Assembly (NCBI GenBank): GCA_035486355.1
Contig: DATHNE010000052.1
Location: forward strand, 1 to 45,436
Length of the DNA stretch: 45,436 nt
Direction of reading: 5' to 3'
Origin: Palsa-883 sp035486355
GTDB taxonomy: Bacteria; Pseudomonadota; Alphaproteobacteria; Acetobacterales; Acetobacteraceae
A program made the position numbers and the translations under genes. The notes under the pieces were generated by a model. That model was given only the letters and a program-made list of their open reading frames with translations. It did no database searches and had not been told where the DNA came from. Every line of letters begins with the position of its first letter. Position 1 is the stretch's first letter. Below are positions 15,234 through 23,283 of the stretch, one piece after another.

Positions 15234-15290
15234 CCCCACCCCTCGCGGGCTTGGGTCGCGAAGCGCGACCCAAGCCCGCGAGGGGTGGGG
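15234..15290. terminator. 27-bp perfect hairpin between convergent genes
   Basis: The left arm occupies 15234-15260 and the right arm 15264-15290; all 27 base pairs match, around an aag loop. The arms contain cctcgcgggcttgggtcgcg. The element lies between the stop of the dehydrogenase and the stop of the convergent GarD-like gene, so it can end transcription from both sides. There is no T-tract. A related sequence occurs at 25803-25830, so it is probably a member of a dispersed repeat family used as a terminator. Confidence 0.8.
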
Positions 15291-15303
15291 ATGAGCCGGG
15301 GAC

Positions 15304-16860
15304 TTATGTCACCGGGGCGGGGTTGAACAACGCCAGGGCATTGTGCAGGCCCCAATGTTCGGACCACGGGCGTTTGCGGCCGCTGGCGACGTCCAGGATC
15401 AGGTGGAACATCTCCCAGCCGAGCTCCTCGATGCTGGCCTCACCGGTGGCAATGCGGCCGGCGTCGAAGTCGATCAGATCGTGCCAGCGGGTGGCCAGCT
15501 CGGTGCGGGTGGCGATCTTTACCACCGGCGCGGCGGCCAAGCCATACGGCGTGCCGCGGCCGGTGGTGAAGACCTGCAAGGTCATTCCGGAGGCAAGCTG
15601 CAAGGTTCCGCAGACGAAATCACTAGCGGGGGTGGCGGCGAACAGCAGGCCTTTCGTGATCGCGCGCTCGCCCGGTGACAGCACGCCGGCGATGGCGCTG
15701 CTGCCGGACTTGACGGTGGAGCCGAGCGCCTTTTCCACGATGTTCGCCAGGCCGCCCTTCTTGTTGCCAGGCGTGGTGTTGGCGCTGCGATCTGCGCCGC
15801 CGCGGTCGAGATAGGCGTCGTACCAGGCCATCTCGCGGATCAGCGCGTGCGCCACCTCCGGCGTCGCGGCGCGGGCGGTCAGCAAGGCGATGGCGTCGCG
15901 CACCTCGGTGACCTCGGAGAACATCACGGTGGCACCGGCCCGCACCAGCAGGTCGGCGGTGACGCCCAGCGCGGGATTGGCGGTGACGCCAGAGAAGGCG
16001 TCGGAGCCGCCGCATTGCATGCCCACCACCAGGTCGGCGGCCGGGCAGGTCTCGCGGGTGCGGCGGTTGAGGATGTCCAGCCGCGCCTCGGCCATCGCCG
16101 TGATGTTGGCGACCATCGGGCCGAAGCCGGTGAAGGCCTCGTCCTGCAGGCGCATGATGTCGGGGCTGGCGGCGGACGCGGGCAGGCCGAGCAATCGTTC
16201 CGGGATCAGTTTCTCGCAGCCCAGGCCGACGACCATGGTCTGGCCGCCGAAATTCGGGTTGCGCGCGATGTTCTGTAGCGTGCGGATCGGCACCATCGCG
16301 TCGGGCGCGTTGATGGCGATGCCGCAGCCATAGGTGTGGGTCAGCGCGACCACGCCATCGACGTTGGGGTAGCGCGGCAGCAGATCCCGCCGGATGCGCT
16401 CCATCGCGAATTCCAGCGTGCCGGCGACGCACTGCACGCTGGTGCTGATGCCCAGCAGGTTGCGGGTGCCGACCGACCCGTCCGGGTTGCGATAGCCCTC
16501 GAAGCTGTAGCCCTCGAGCGGCGGCTGCGGCGCCGGCGTCTCGGTGGCGATGGGCAACGCATCCAGCGGCGGCGGGTCGGGCATGCGGACGAGGGATTCC
16601 TCGACCCAACTGCCGCGTGGGATCGCGCGGACTGCGAAGCCGATCACATGGCCGTACCGCAGGATCGGGTCGCCTTCGGCCAGGTCGGCCAGGGCCACCT
16701 TGTGGCCCTGCGGGACGCGATCGCGCAGGGTCAGGCCGTCGGGGAAGGTGGTGCCGGCAGGTAGGCCGAAATCATTGGCGACGATGGCAACATTGTCGGT
16801 GGCATGCAGGCGGATGCGGCGCGGGGTGGCGGCGGTGCGGCTGAGGCCTTCGGGTGCCAC
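15304..16860 (-). CDS. UxaA/GarD family sugar-acid dehydratase (galactarate or altronate dehydratase type)
   Basis: A 518-residue full-length dehydratase. The N-terminal SAF domain (about residues 14-85) is followed by a linker and the GD_AH catalytic part. It includes GYRNPDGSVGTRN, HTYGCGI, VGLGCEKLIPE, GMQCGGSDAFSG and FTTGRGTPYG; the conserved Cys and His residues fit the iron-dependent GarD active site. The reaction removes water from galactarate, altronate or a similar aldonic/aldaric acid. I choose the GTG at 16860, preceded by AGGAG (complement of 16869-16873) with 8-base spacing; an ATG at 16902 would add 14 residues without family support. It diverges from the pcm-like gene, 116 bases away. 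Confidence 0.88.
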   Translation of the reverse strand: MAPEGLSRTAATPRRIRLHATDNVAIVANDFGLPAGTTFPDGLTLRDRVPQGHKVALADLAEGDPILRYGHVIGFAVRAIPRGSWVEESLVRMPDPPPLDALPIATETPAPQPPLEGYSFEGYRNPDGSVGTRNLLGISTSVQCVAGTLEFAMERIRRDLLPRYPNVDGVVALTHTYGCGIAINAPDAMVPIRTLQNIARNPNFGGQTMVVGLGCEKLIPERLLGLPASAASPDIMRLQDEAFTGFGPMVANITAMAEARLDILNRRTRETCPAADLVVGMQCGGSDAFSGVTANPALGVTADLLVRAGATVMFSEVTEVRDAIALLTARAATPEVAHALIREMAWYDAYLDRGGADRSANTTPGNKKGGLANIVEKALGSTVKSGSSAIAGVLSPGERAITKGLLFAATPASDFVCGTLQLASGMTLQVFTTGRGTPYGLAAAPVVKIATRTELATRWHDLIDFDAGRIATGEASIEELGWEMFHLILDVASGRKRPWSEHWGLHNALALFNPAPVT

Positions 16861-16976
16861 GGTGGAAACTCCTGAAAACGCCTGCGGGCGGGCAGAATAC
16901 ACGTCTCGCCCCCCTGTCGCACCTAGGGGTGCTGCCGCTATAAGCGAGGCCTACGCAACCATCGCAGAGCCCTCGC

Positions 16977-17651
16977 ATGGACATCGCCGCCCCGCTCGAC
17001 CCGTTCGCCGATCCGCGCAGTCGGATGGTGGACAGCCAGGTCCGTCCGAACAAGGTGACCGACCCACGCATCCTGACCGCGATGCGCACGCTGCCGCGGG
17101 AGCGGTTTCTACCACCCGCGCTGGCGCCGCTGGCGTATAGCGACGAGGATGTGCCGTTGGGTCGTGGCCGCGTGCTGCTGGCCCCTATGGAGATCGCGAA
17201 ACTGTTGCAATTGCTGGCGCCGGTCGCTGGGGAGCGGGTGCTGGTGGTGGCGTCGGGCGTTGGTTACGGCGCGGCCGTGCTGGCCGCGTGTGGCGCGCGT
17301 GTGATCGCATTGGAGGAAGATCCCGCTCTGCTGGCATTGGCACAACCGGCCTTGGCGGCGCTGGCGCCCGGCGTGACGCAGGTGGTGGGGCCGTTGGGTG
17401 CCGGTTGGGCGGCGGACGGGCCGTATGACGCCGTCCTGATCGAGGGCACAGTGACGGCGCCACCGCCCGCCGTGGTGGCGCAATTGAAGCAGGAGACCGG
17501 GCGGCTGGTGACGGTCCTGCGCGCCGGCGGCGGGCTGGGGCGGGCGGTGCTGGGTGAGGCGACCTCGGCTGGGCTGCAGATGCGCCCGGCGTTCGACTGC
17601 GCGACGCCGCCGATCCCGTCGTTGGTCCCAAAACCGGAATTTACGTTTTAG
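16977..17651 (+). CDS. Protein-L-isoaspartate O-methyltransferase family protein
   Basis: A 224-residue SAM-dependent methyltransferase-like protein. RSRMVDSQVRPNKV at residues 14-27 is the common N-terminal block of alphaproteobacterial Pcm relatives located next to TolC. The nucleotide-binding motif VLVVASGVGYGA is at residues 88-99, and YDAVLIEG follows. The family repairs isoaspartyl residues, but this sub-branch usually lacks the canonical Thr/Ser active-site loop, so its real substrate is uncertain. It begins the conserved pcm-TolC-DUF2497-valS run; the gap to the tolC start is about 70 bases. Promoter elements would lie in the 116-base divergent gap with the GarD-like gene, though I could not identify them. 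Confidence 0.88.
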   Translation: MDIAAPLDPFADPRSRMVDSQVRPNKVTDPRILTAMRTLPRERFLPPALAPLAYSDEDVPLGRGRVLLAPMEIAKLLQLLAPVAGERVLVVASGVGYGAAVLAACGARVIALEEDPALLALAQPALAALAPGVTQVVGPLGAGWAADGPYDAVLIEGTVTAPPPAVVAQLKQETGRLVTVLRAGGGLGRAVLGEATSAGLQMRPAFDCATPPIPSLVPKPEFTF

Positions 17652-17722
17652 CGGTTGATGCTGGCGTGGTGTTGTGATGCGTGTGGCCCTAGGGTGTGCC
17701 GGCGAAGGGACAGGGACTGGGA

Positions 17723-19249
17723 ATGACGCGACGTGATGTCCTGCTGGCGGGAGCCGGCGCACTGATCTTGCTGGGAATGGTCGGCGGACCATGGGCGAGC
17801 GGTCGGGTATGGGCGCAAAGCGCGCCACCGCCGCCCACCGCCGCGCAGAAGGCACCGGCCGCGGCGAGGGTCGTGAAGAAGGCACCGATCGCCGCGGCGG
17901 GGACGCCACGGGGCGTGCCGCACACCCTGGCTGAGGCGCTGGCCGCGACGTATGCGTATCAGCCAGTCTTGCAGGCCGAGCGCGCCAAGCTGCGCGCCAC
18001 CGATGAAAACGTGCCCGCCGCGCTGTCCGGCTGGCGGCCGACTGTGGTGATGGCGGGCGGCCTCGGCTACAGCGACGGCACCAGCCGCGCCTATTCCTTC
18101 ATCAACGGGACGATCCTGGTGACGCCGCTGCAACGCCAGATCGGCGAGGCGCAGGCGACTGTGACTCAGCCGCTGTATACCGGCGGCAAGGTGTCCGCCA
18201 GCGTCAACCATGCCAAGAACCAGGTGATGGCCGAGCGCGCCAACCTGATCGTGCAGGAAGAGCAAAGCTTCAGCGACACAGTGAATGCCTATGTCGGCGT
18301 GATCGAGGCACAGCAACTGCTGGCGCTGAACGTCAACAATGAACAGGTGCTGCGCAAACAGCTCGACGCCACCAATGACCGGTTCCGGGTGGGCGAGATC
18401 ACGCGCACCGACGTGGCGCAGGCCGAGGCGGCGCTGTCCGGCGCCACCGCGCAGCGCGAGATCGCGGAAGGCAATCTGCAAACCGCGCGGGCGACCTATC
18501 TCCGGGTCGTCGGCTACGACGCGCCGGCGGACCTGGTGGAGCCGCAGCCGCTGAAGCTGCCGGTGAAAGGCGACCAGGACGTCGCCGCGCTGGCCAGTGC
18601 CAACAACCCAAGCGTGGTGATGGCTCTGTTCAACGATGCGGCGGCGAAGGACGCGATCGATGTGGCGTTCTCGCAGCTCATGCCGCAGGTCAGCCTGCAG
18701 GGACAGGTGTTCCAGCAGAATAATGTGGGCGGGCGCAGTTCTGTAACGAACGGCTACCAGGTGCTGGCGAATTTGACGGTGCCGATCTACCAAGGTGGGT
18801 CGGAATACGCAGCCGTGCGGCAGGCGCGGCAGTCCGAACAGCAGAGCCACAAGCTGGTGGACGACAGCCGGCGGACCGCGGTGCAGACCGCGGTGGCAGC
18901 GTGGGATACGCTGATCGCCGCCAAAGCCGCGGCCGACAGCACGCGGGCACAGATCCGCGCCAATGAGGTGGCGCTGGAAGGCGTGGAGCGTGAGGCGATC
19001 GTCGGCAGTCGCACCACGCTGGACGTGTTGAACGCGCAGCAGGCGCTGCTCACATCACAGACGCAGTTGGTGCAGGCGCTCAGCCAGTTGGTGACGGCGT
19101 CCTACGGCGTGGCGGCGGCCGTCGGGCGGTTGACCGCGCGCGACCTGGCGCTGCCGGTGCCGCTGTATGATGAGAAGGCGTACTACAACGCAGTGAAGGA
19201 CAAGTGGTTCGGGCTGGGTGACTACGCGACTGACCAGCCGGGACGCTGA
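17723..19249 (+). CDS. tolC: TolC family outer membrane efflux/secretion channel
   Basis: A 508-residue outer membrane factor. A signal peptide covers about residues 1-31 (hydrophobic core LLAGAGALILLGMV, cleavage after VWA). The mature part has two OEP repeats; LTVPIYQGGSEYAAVRQAR in the second and TQPLYTGGKVSASVNHAK in the first mark the beta-barrel/coiled-coil junctions. Trimers form a channel-tunnel for type I secretion and RND/ABC efflux. An Ala/Pro/Lys-rich linker of about 45 residues follows the signal. The ATG at 17723 is chosen; a GTG at 17696 would extend the signal. It lies 20 bases before the PopZ-like gene, an arrangement conserved in alphaproteobacteria. Confidence 0.92.
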   Translation: MTRRDVLLAGAGALILLGMVGGPWASGRVWAQSAPPPPTAAQKAPAAARVVKKAPIAAAGTPRGVPHTLAEALAATYAYQPVLQAERAKLRATDENVPAALSGWRPTVVMAGGLGYSDGTSRAYSFINGTILVTPLQRQIGEAQATVTQPLYTGGKVSASVNHAKNQVMAERANLIVQEEQSFSDTVNAYVGVIEAQQLLALNVNNEQVLRKQLDATNDRFRVGEITRTDVAQAEAALSGATAQREIAEGNLQTARATYLRVVGYDAPADLVEPQPLKLPVKGDQDVAALASANNPSVVMALFNDAAAKDAIDVAFSQLMPQVSLQGQVFQQNNVGGRSSVTNGYQVLANLTVPIYQGGSEYAAVRQARQSEQQSHKLVDDSRRTAVQTAVAAWDTLIAAKAAADSTRAQIRANEVALEGVEREAIVGSRTTLDVLNAQQALLTSQTQLVQALSQLVTASYGVAAAVGRLTARDLALPVPLYDEKAYYNAVKDKWFGLGDYATDQPGR

Positions 19250-19269
19250 GGCGAAAGGCGGACCGACGC

Positions 19270-19833
19270 ATGAGTGAGTCTGAGCGCGCCAAGTCGAGGA
19301 CCGAACCAGGCAAGACAGGCGGCACGGTCGATCCGTCGATGGAGGAGATCTTGGCCTCGATCCGGCGGATCCTGGCCGAGGACGAAGCGGCGCCGGTGCC
19401 GCCGGCGGGCGATGCGGTGCTGCAGCTCGATGCGTCGATGCTGGTCGCTGATACCGTGCCCGCGATGACGTCACCTCCGAGGTCGCTCACGTCCATGCCC
19501 GAACCCGCCCCTGCCGCCGCCCCTCTGGCAGACCCGCTCGCTGCCCCTGTGCCGGCGTATACCGCGCCGTTGCCGGGTGCCGCGACGCCCGCGCCGACAC
19601 TGGTGGATCCTGCGGCCGCGGCCGCCGCGGCCAGTTCCGTTGGCTCGCTGGTACGTACGCTGATGGTGGAACGCAGCACCCAGGTGCACAGCGGCGGGCC
19701 GACATTGGAGGACATCGTGCGGGCGGAGCTGCGGCCGCTGTTGAAGGATTGGCTCGACGCCCATCTGCCGCCCTTGGTGGAGCGGCTGGTACGGGTCGAG
19801 ATCGAACGCGTCGTCGGGCGCGCGGTTCCCTAG
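19270..19833 (+). CDS. PopZ-like DUF2497 family protein
   Basis: A 187-residue protein with the two-ended structure of the PopZ family. The N-terminal helix DPSMEEILASIRRILAEDE (residues 21-39) is the partner-binding end. A Pro/Ala-rich disordered middle (about 40-130) follows. The C-terminal helices LEDIVRAELRPLLKDWLDAH and VERLVRVEIERVVGRA are the oligomerisation part. In Caulobacter, PopZ builds a polar hub that anchors the ParB-bound chromosome origin. Position between tolC and valS matches the conserved locus. Whether this protein forms polar foci in this organism is inference. Confidence 0.88.
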   Translation: MSESERAKSRTEPGKTGGTVDPSMEEILASIRRILAEDEAAPVPPAGDAVLQLDASMLVADTVPAMTSPPRSLTSMPEPAPAAAPLADPLAAPVPAYTAPLPGAATPAPTLVDPAAAAAAASSVGSLVRTLMVERSTQVHSGGPTLEDIVRAELRPLLKDWLDAHLPPLVERLVRVEIERVVGRAVP

Positions 19834-19883
19834 GTATCATCAGCGGCGGCCTCCCGTGGCATATGGGGCCGCGGGAGACACGG

Positions 19884-22580
19884 ATGCTGGACAAGAGTTT
19901 TAACCCCGCCGAGACCGAGGCCCGCCTGTATGAGGGGTGGGAGAACAGTGGCGCGTTTGCCTGCGATCCGACCTCGTCGGCGACGCCATTCACCATCATG
20001 ATCCCGCCGCCGAATGTCACCGGCAGCCTGCACATGGGGCATGCGCTGACATTCACCGTGCAGGATGTGCTGATCCGCTGGCGGCGGATGCAGGGGCGCG
20101 ATGCGCTGTGGCAGCCGGGGACAGATCATGCCGGTATCGCAACGCAGATGGTGGTGGAGCGGCTGCTGGCCGAGCAAGGCAATGTCGATCGCCGCGTGAT
20201 GGGGCGCGAGGCGTTCATCGATCGCGTGTGGCAATGGAAAGCGGAATCGGGCGGCACGATCACGCGCCAGCTGCGGCGGCTGGGGGCGTCGCTGGATTGG
20301 CCGCGCGAGCGGTTCACCATGGATGAGGGGCTGTCGGCGGCGGTGCGCGAGGTATTCGTGACGCTGTACCGGCAGGGGTTGATCTATCGCGACCGGCGGC
20401 TGGTGAACTGGGATCCGAAGCTGCAGACGGCGATCTCGGATCTCGAGGTGGAGAACCAGGAGATCAAGGGGAGTCTTTGGTACATCCGCTATCCGATCGC
20501 GGGGGCGCGCGATCAGTTCATTACGGTAGCGACGACACGGCCGGAGACGATGCTGGGCGATACTGCGGTGGCAGTGCATCCGGCGCATCCGACGCTGGCG
20601 GGATTGATCGGGAAGCAGGCGGTCCTGCCGCTGGTGGGTCGGCGCATTCCGATCGTGGCGGATGAGTATGCCGATCCGGCAAAAGGGACCGGCGCGGTGA
20701 AGATCACGCCGGCGCATGACTTCAACGATTTCGCGGTGGGGCAGCGGCACGGGTTGCCGATGCCATCGGTGCTGGACCGGCAGGCACGGGTGACGGTGGC
20801 GGAGATCGCCGATGTGCTGACGGTGGTTGACGGTGTGGCCGATCCGTCCTTCGTGCGCGGGCTGGAGGGACAGGACCGGTTCGCCGCGCGCAAGGCGGTT
20901 GTGGCAGAGTTGGAACGGATCGGTGTGCTGGAGAAGGTGGAGCCGCACACGCATCAGGTGCCGCATGGCGATCGCGGCGGCGTGCCGATCGAGCCGCTGC
21001 TGACGACGCAGTGGTATTGCAACGCCGAGGTGCTGGCGAAGCCCGCGATCGAAGCGGTTGAAACCGGCAAGATCCAGTTCGTGCCGAAGCAGTGGGAGAA
21101 CACGTTCTTCGCGTGGATGCGTGATATTCAGCCGTGGTGCATCTCGCGCCAGTTGTGGTGGGGGCATCGGATTCCGGCGTGGTATGGGCCGGATGGCGCG
21201 GTGTTTGTTGCCTTCACGGAAGAAGAGGCGAAGGCCGAGGCGCGGGCGAAATACGGAAACGACGAAGCGTTGGCACAGGATGACGATGTGCTGGACACTT
21301 GGTTCAGTTCGGGCCTGTGGCCGTTCTCGACGCTGGGGTGGCCGCAAAAGACGCCGGAGTTGGCGCGGTATTATCCGGGCGATGTGCTGGTGACCGGGTT
21401 CGACATCATCTTCTTCTGGGTCGCACGGATGATGATGCAGGGCATCCATTTCATGGGCGAGGTGCCGTTTCATACCGTCTATATCCACGGCCTGGTGCGC
21501 GACGAGCGTGGGCAGAAGATGTCGAAGTCGAAAGGGAATGTGATCGATCCGCTGGAGCTGATCGACACCTATGGCGCTGACGCGCTGCGGTTCACCATTT
21601 GCGCGCTGACCGGGCCAGGGCGCGATGTGAAGCTGGGCGCGTCGCGGGTCGAGAGCCATCGGAGCTTCGTCACCAAGCTATGGAACGCGGCGCGGTTCTG
21701 CGAGATGAACGGGATCAAGCCGGAGCCTGGATTTGATCCCGCGTCGGCGACGCTGCCGTTGACGCGATGGGTCCTCGACGCGGCGAATGCGGCCATCGCC
21801 GAGGCAACTGACGCTCTGGAGCGCTACCGGATCGATGAGTATGCGGCGGCGGGATATCGGTTCACCTGGAATACGTTCTGCGACTGGTTCGTGGAGTTCG
21901 CCAAGCCGATGTTGACGAGCGGTGACGCGGCGGCGGCGGCCGAGGTGCGGGCGACCGCGGCCTATGTGCTGGGGGTGGTGCTGCGGCTGTTGCATCCGGC
22001 CATGCCGTTCGTGACCGAGGAGCTGTGGGACCAGTTCGGCTATGGCGCGCCGTGCAGCCTGATCCGCGCGCCGTGGCCGGTGGCCGTGCTGGTGGCCGAT
22101 GGGGCGGCGGCACGGACGGAGCTCGACTGGGTGGTCCGGCTGATTGGCGAGGTGCGCGGCGTGCGGGCCGAGATGAACGTGCCGCCCAGCGCGCGCGCGC
22201 CGATCCTGCTGCGCGACGCGGCACCGGAGACCTTGGCGCGGGCGGGGCGGTGGATGGAAGCAATCCGCCGGTTGGCGCGGGCGTCAGAGGTGACGGCGCT
22301 GGCGGGGGAGATGCCGAGGGGCTCGGCGCAGGCGGTGCTAGATGAGGCGACGGTGGTGCTGCCGCTCGCTGAGGTGATCGACCTGGGGGCCGAGCGGGCC
22401 CGGCTGGCGAAGGAGCTGGACAAGGCCGCCGGCGAGGCGCGGAAGGTCGCGCAGAAGCTGGGGAACGCCGAGTTCGTGCGCAGGGCGCCGGAGGAGGTGG
22501 TGGAGGAGAACCGCGAGCGGTTGGCCACGGCCGAGGCCGAGGTGGCGCGGTTGGAGGCGGCTTTGGCACGGATTGAGTAG
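19884..22580 (+). CDS. valS: Valyl-tRNA synthetase
   Basis: An 898-residue class Ia synthetase that charges tRNA-Val and edits threonyl errors. The HIGH-type motif is HMGH at residues 50-53 after PPPNVTGSL; the KMSKS motif is at residues 545-549. The CP1 editing domain includes TTRPETMLGDTAVAVHP. The anticodon domain and the C-terminal ValRS coiled-coil arm (about 830-898, rich in Lys/Glu/Ala) are complete. The frame is open upstream, but the ATG at 19884 preceded by GCGGGAG (19871-19877) gives the standard MLDKSFNP start. It closes the pcm-tolC-DUF2497-valS run. Confidence 0.97.
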   Translation: MLDKSFNPAETEARLYEGWENSGAFACDPTSSATPFTIMIPPPNVTGSLHMGHALTFTVQDVLIRWRRMQGRDALWQPGTDHAGIATQMVVERLLAEQGNVDRRVMGREAFIDRVWQWKAESGGTITRQLRRLGASLDWPRERFTMDEGLSAAVREVFVTLYRQGLIYRDRRLVNWDPKLQTAISDLEVENQEIKGSLWYIRYPIAGARDQFITVATTRPETMLGDTAVAVHPAHPTLAGLIGKQAVLPLVGRRIPIVADEYADPAKGTGAVKITPAHDFNDFAVGQRHGLPMPSVLDRQARVTVAEIADVLTVVDGVADPSFVRGLEGQDRFAARKAVVAELERIGVLEKVEPHTHQVPHGDRGGVPIEPLLTTQWYCNAEVLAKPAIEAVETGKIQFVPKQWENTFFAWMRDIQPWCISRQLWWGHRIPAWYGPDGAVFVAFTEEEAKAEARAKYGNDEALAQDDDVLDTWFSSGLWPFSTLGWPQKTPELARYYPGDVLVTGFDIIFFWVARMMMQGIHFMGEVPFHTVYIHGLVRDERGQKMSKSKGNVIDPLELIDTYGADALRFTICALTGPGRDVKLGASRVESHRSFVTKLWNAARFCEMNGIKPEPGFDPASATLPLTRWVLDAANAAIAEATDALERYRIDEYAAAGYRFTWNTFCDWFVEFAKPMLTSGDAAAAAEVRATAAYVLGVVLRLLHPAMPFVTEELWDQFGYGAPCSLIRAPWPVAVLVADGAAARTELDWVVRLIGEVRGVRAEMNVPPSARAPILLRDAAPETLARAGRWMEAIRRLARASEVTALAGEMPRGSAQAVLDEATVVLPLAEVIDLGAERARLAKELDKAAGEARKVAQKLGNAEFVRRAPEEVVEENRERLATAEAEVARLEAALARIE

Positions 22581-22732
22581 GGCGGGCCACATACGGCGGT
22601 GCCAAAAGGCGCTATCCGCGCCGCACCGATGGCGTTTGCTGGTGACCAGGGGCCGCGGGCTTTGGCTTCGCTGGGAACAAAACGGGTCGCGATACCGATG
22701 TCCGGCACGACCACAATCCTGCAACGGCAATC

Positions 22733-23088
22733 GATTGCCCGACGGGCGGGTCCTGGTCGCAGACAGTCACATTTACGCCGTTCAACCCCGCTTTGGGGAC
22801 CTTGGTCAGTGTCGGGATTGTCACCACGGCGGACGTGACTGGCAGCGTTGGGCTGGAGAACCTTTCGCCCTCGGCCGGCACGGCCAACGTGACCCAAACC
22901 GGGACCGTAAACCTCTACGACGCCAGCGGGGATTGCTGAGCAACGTGACGGCGTCGGACAATACGATCGCCGTGCTCCAGCTCACCTCGAGCGGTGATCA
23001 TGCGCTGTTCACGGGGACCGGTGCGGCCTTGGACGTGGCACGCCGGCGGATCGGCGGCGAAGGGCCTGCGAACAGGAACGTGGCATAA
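22733..23088 (+). pseudogene. Remnant of a choice-of-anchor E domain (PEP-CTERM-type) secreted protein
   Basis: Two frames spell parts of one surface-protein domain. From 22754 the frame reads WSQTVTFTPFNPALGTLVSV and continues through ENLSPSAGTANVTQTGTVNL to a stop at 22937. The next frame, from about 22930, continues LLSNVTASDNTIAVLQLTSS to a stop at 23088. The switch lies in the G-run at 22928-22931 and equals loss of one base. No signal peptide or clear N-terminus precedes it, and no PEP-CTERM tail follows, so it is truncated as well as frameshifted. The flanks 22581-22732 and 23089-23283 hold nothing I can assign except the ribosome-binding site of the next gene. Confidence 0.6.
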
Positions 23089-23283
23089 CGAACTGATGCC
23101 ATAACGGATATGCTGCCTGACCGGTGCGCGGGCATCACCCGCGAGGCATCTCCATGGATCGAAAGAGACGGACGACCATGCGACGACAGCCGCCGTGGCC
23201 GCATGCTCTCGGGGGTGTGCCCTCGGGGGTTGAGAGGCGCGCAATGCTCCCGCACACTTGCTCGTGATACGGGAGAGCTAGGC

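Noticed and set aside
19830..21659. Long open frame (609 codons) on the minus strand inside valS
   Set aside because: It is antisense to a complete valS with all motifs; its translation is Arg/His/Pro-rich with no domain, as expected for a shadow frame in GC-rich DNA.
23089..23283. Possible riboswitch or attenuator upstream of the ThDP enzyme
   Set aside because: The region has a short direct repeat (ctcggggg) but no known riboswitch core or leader peptide that I could identify.
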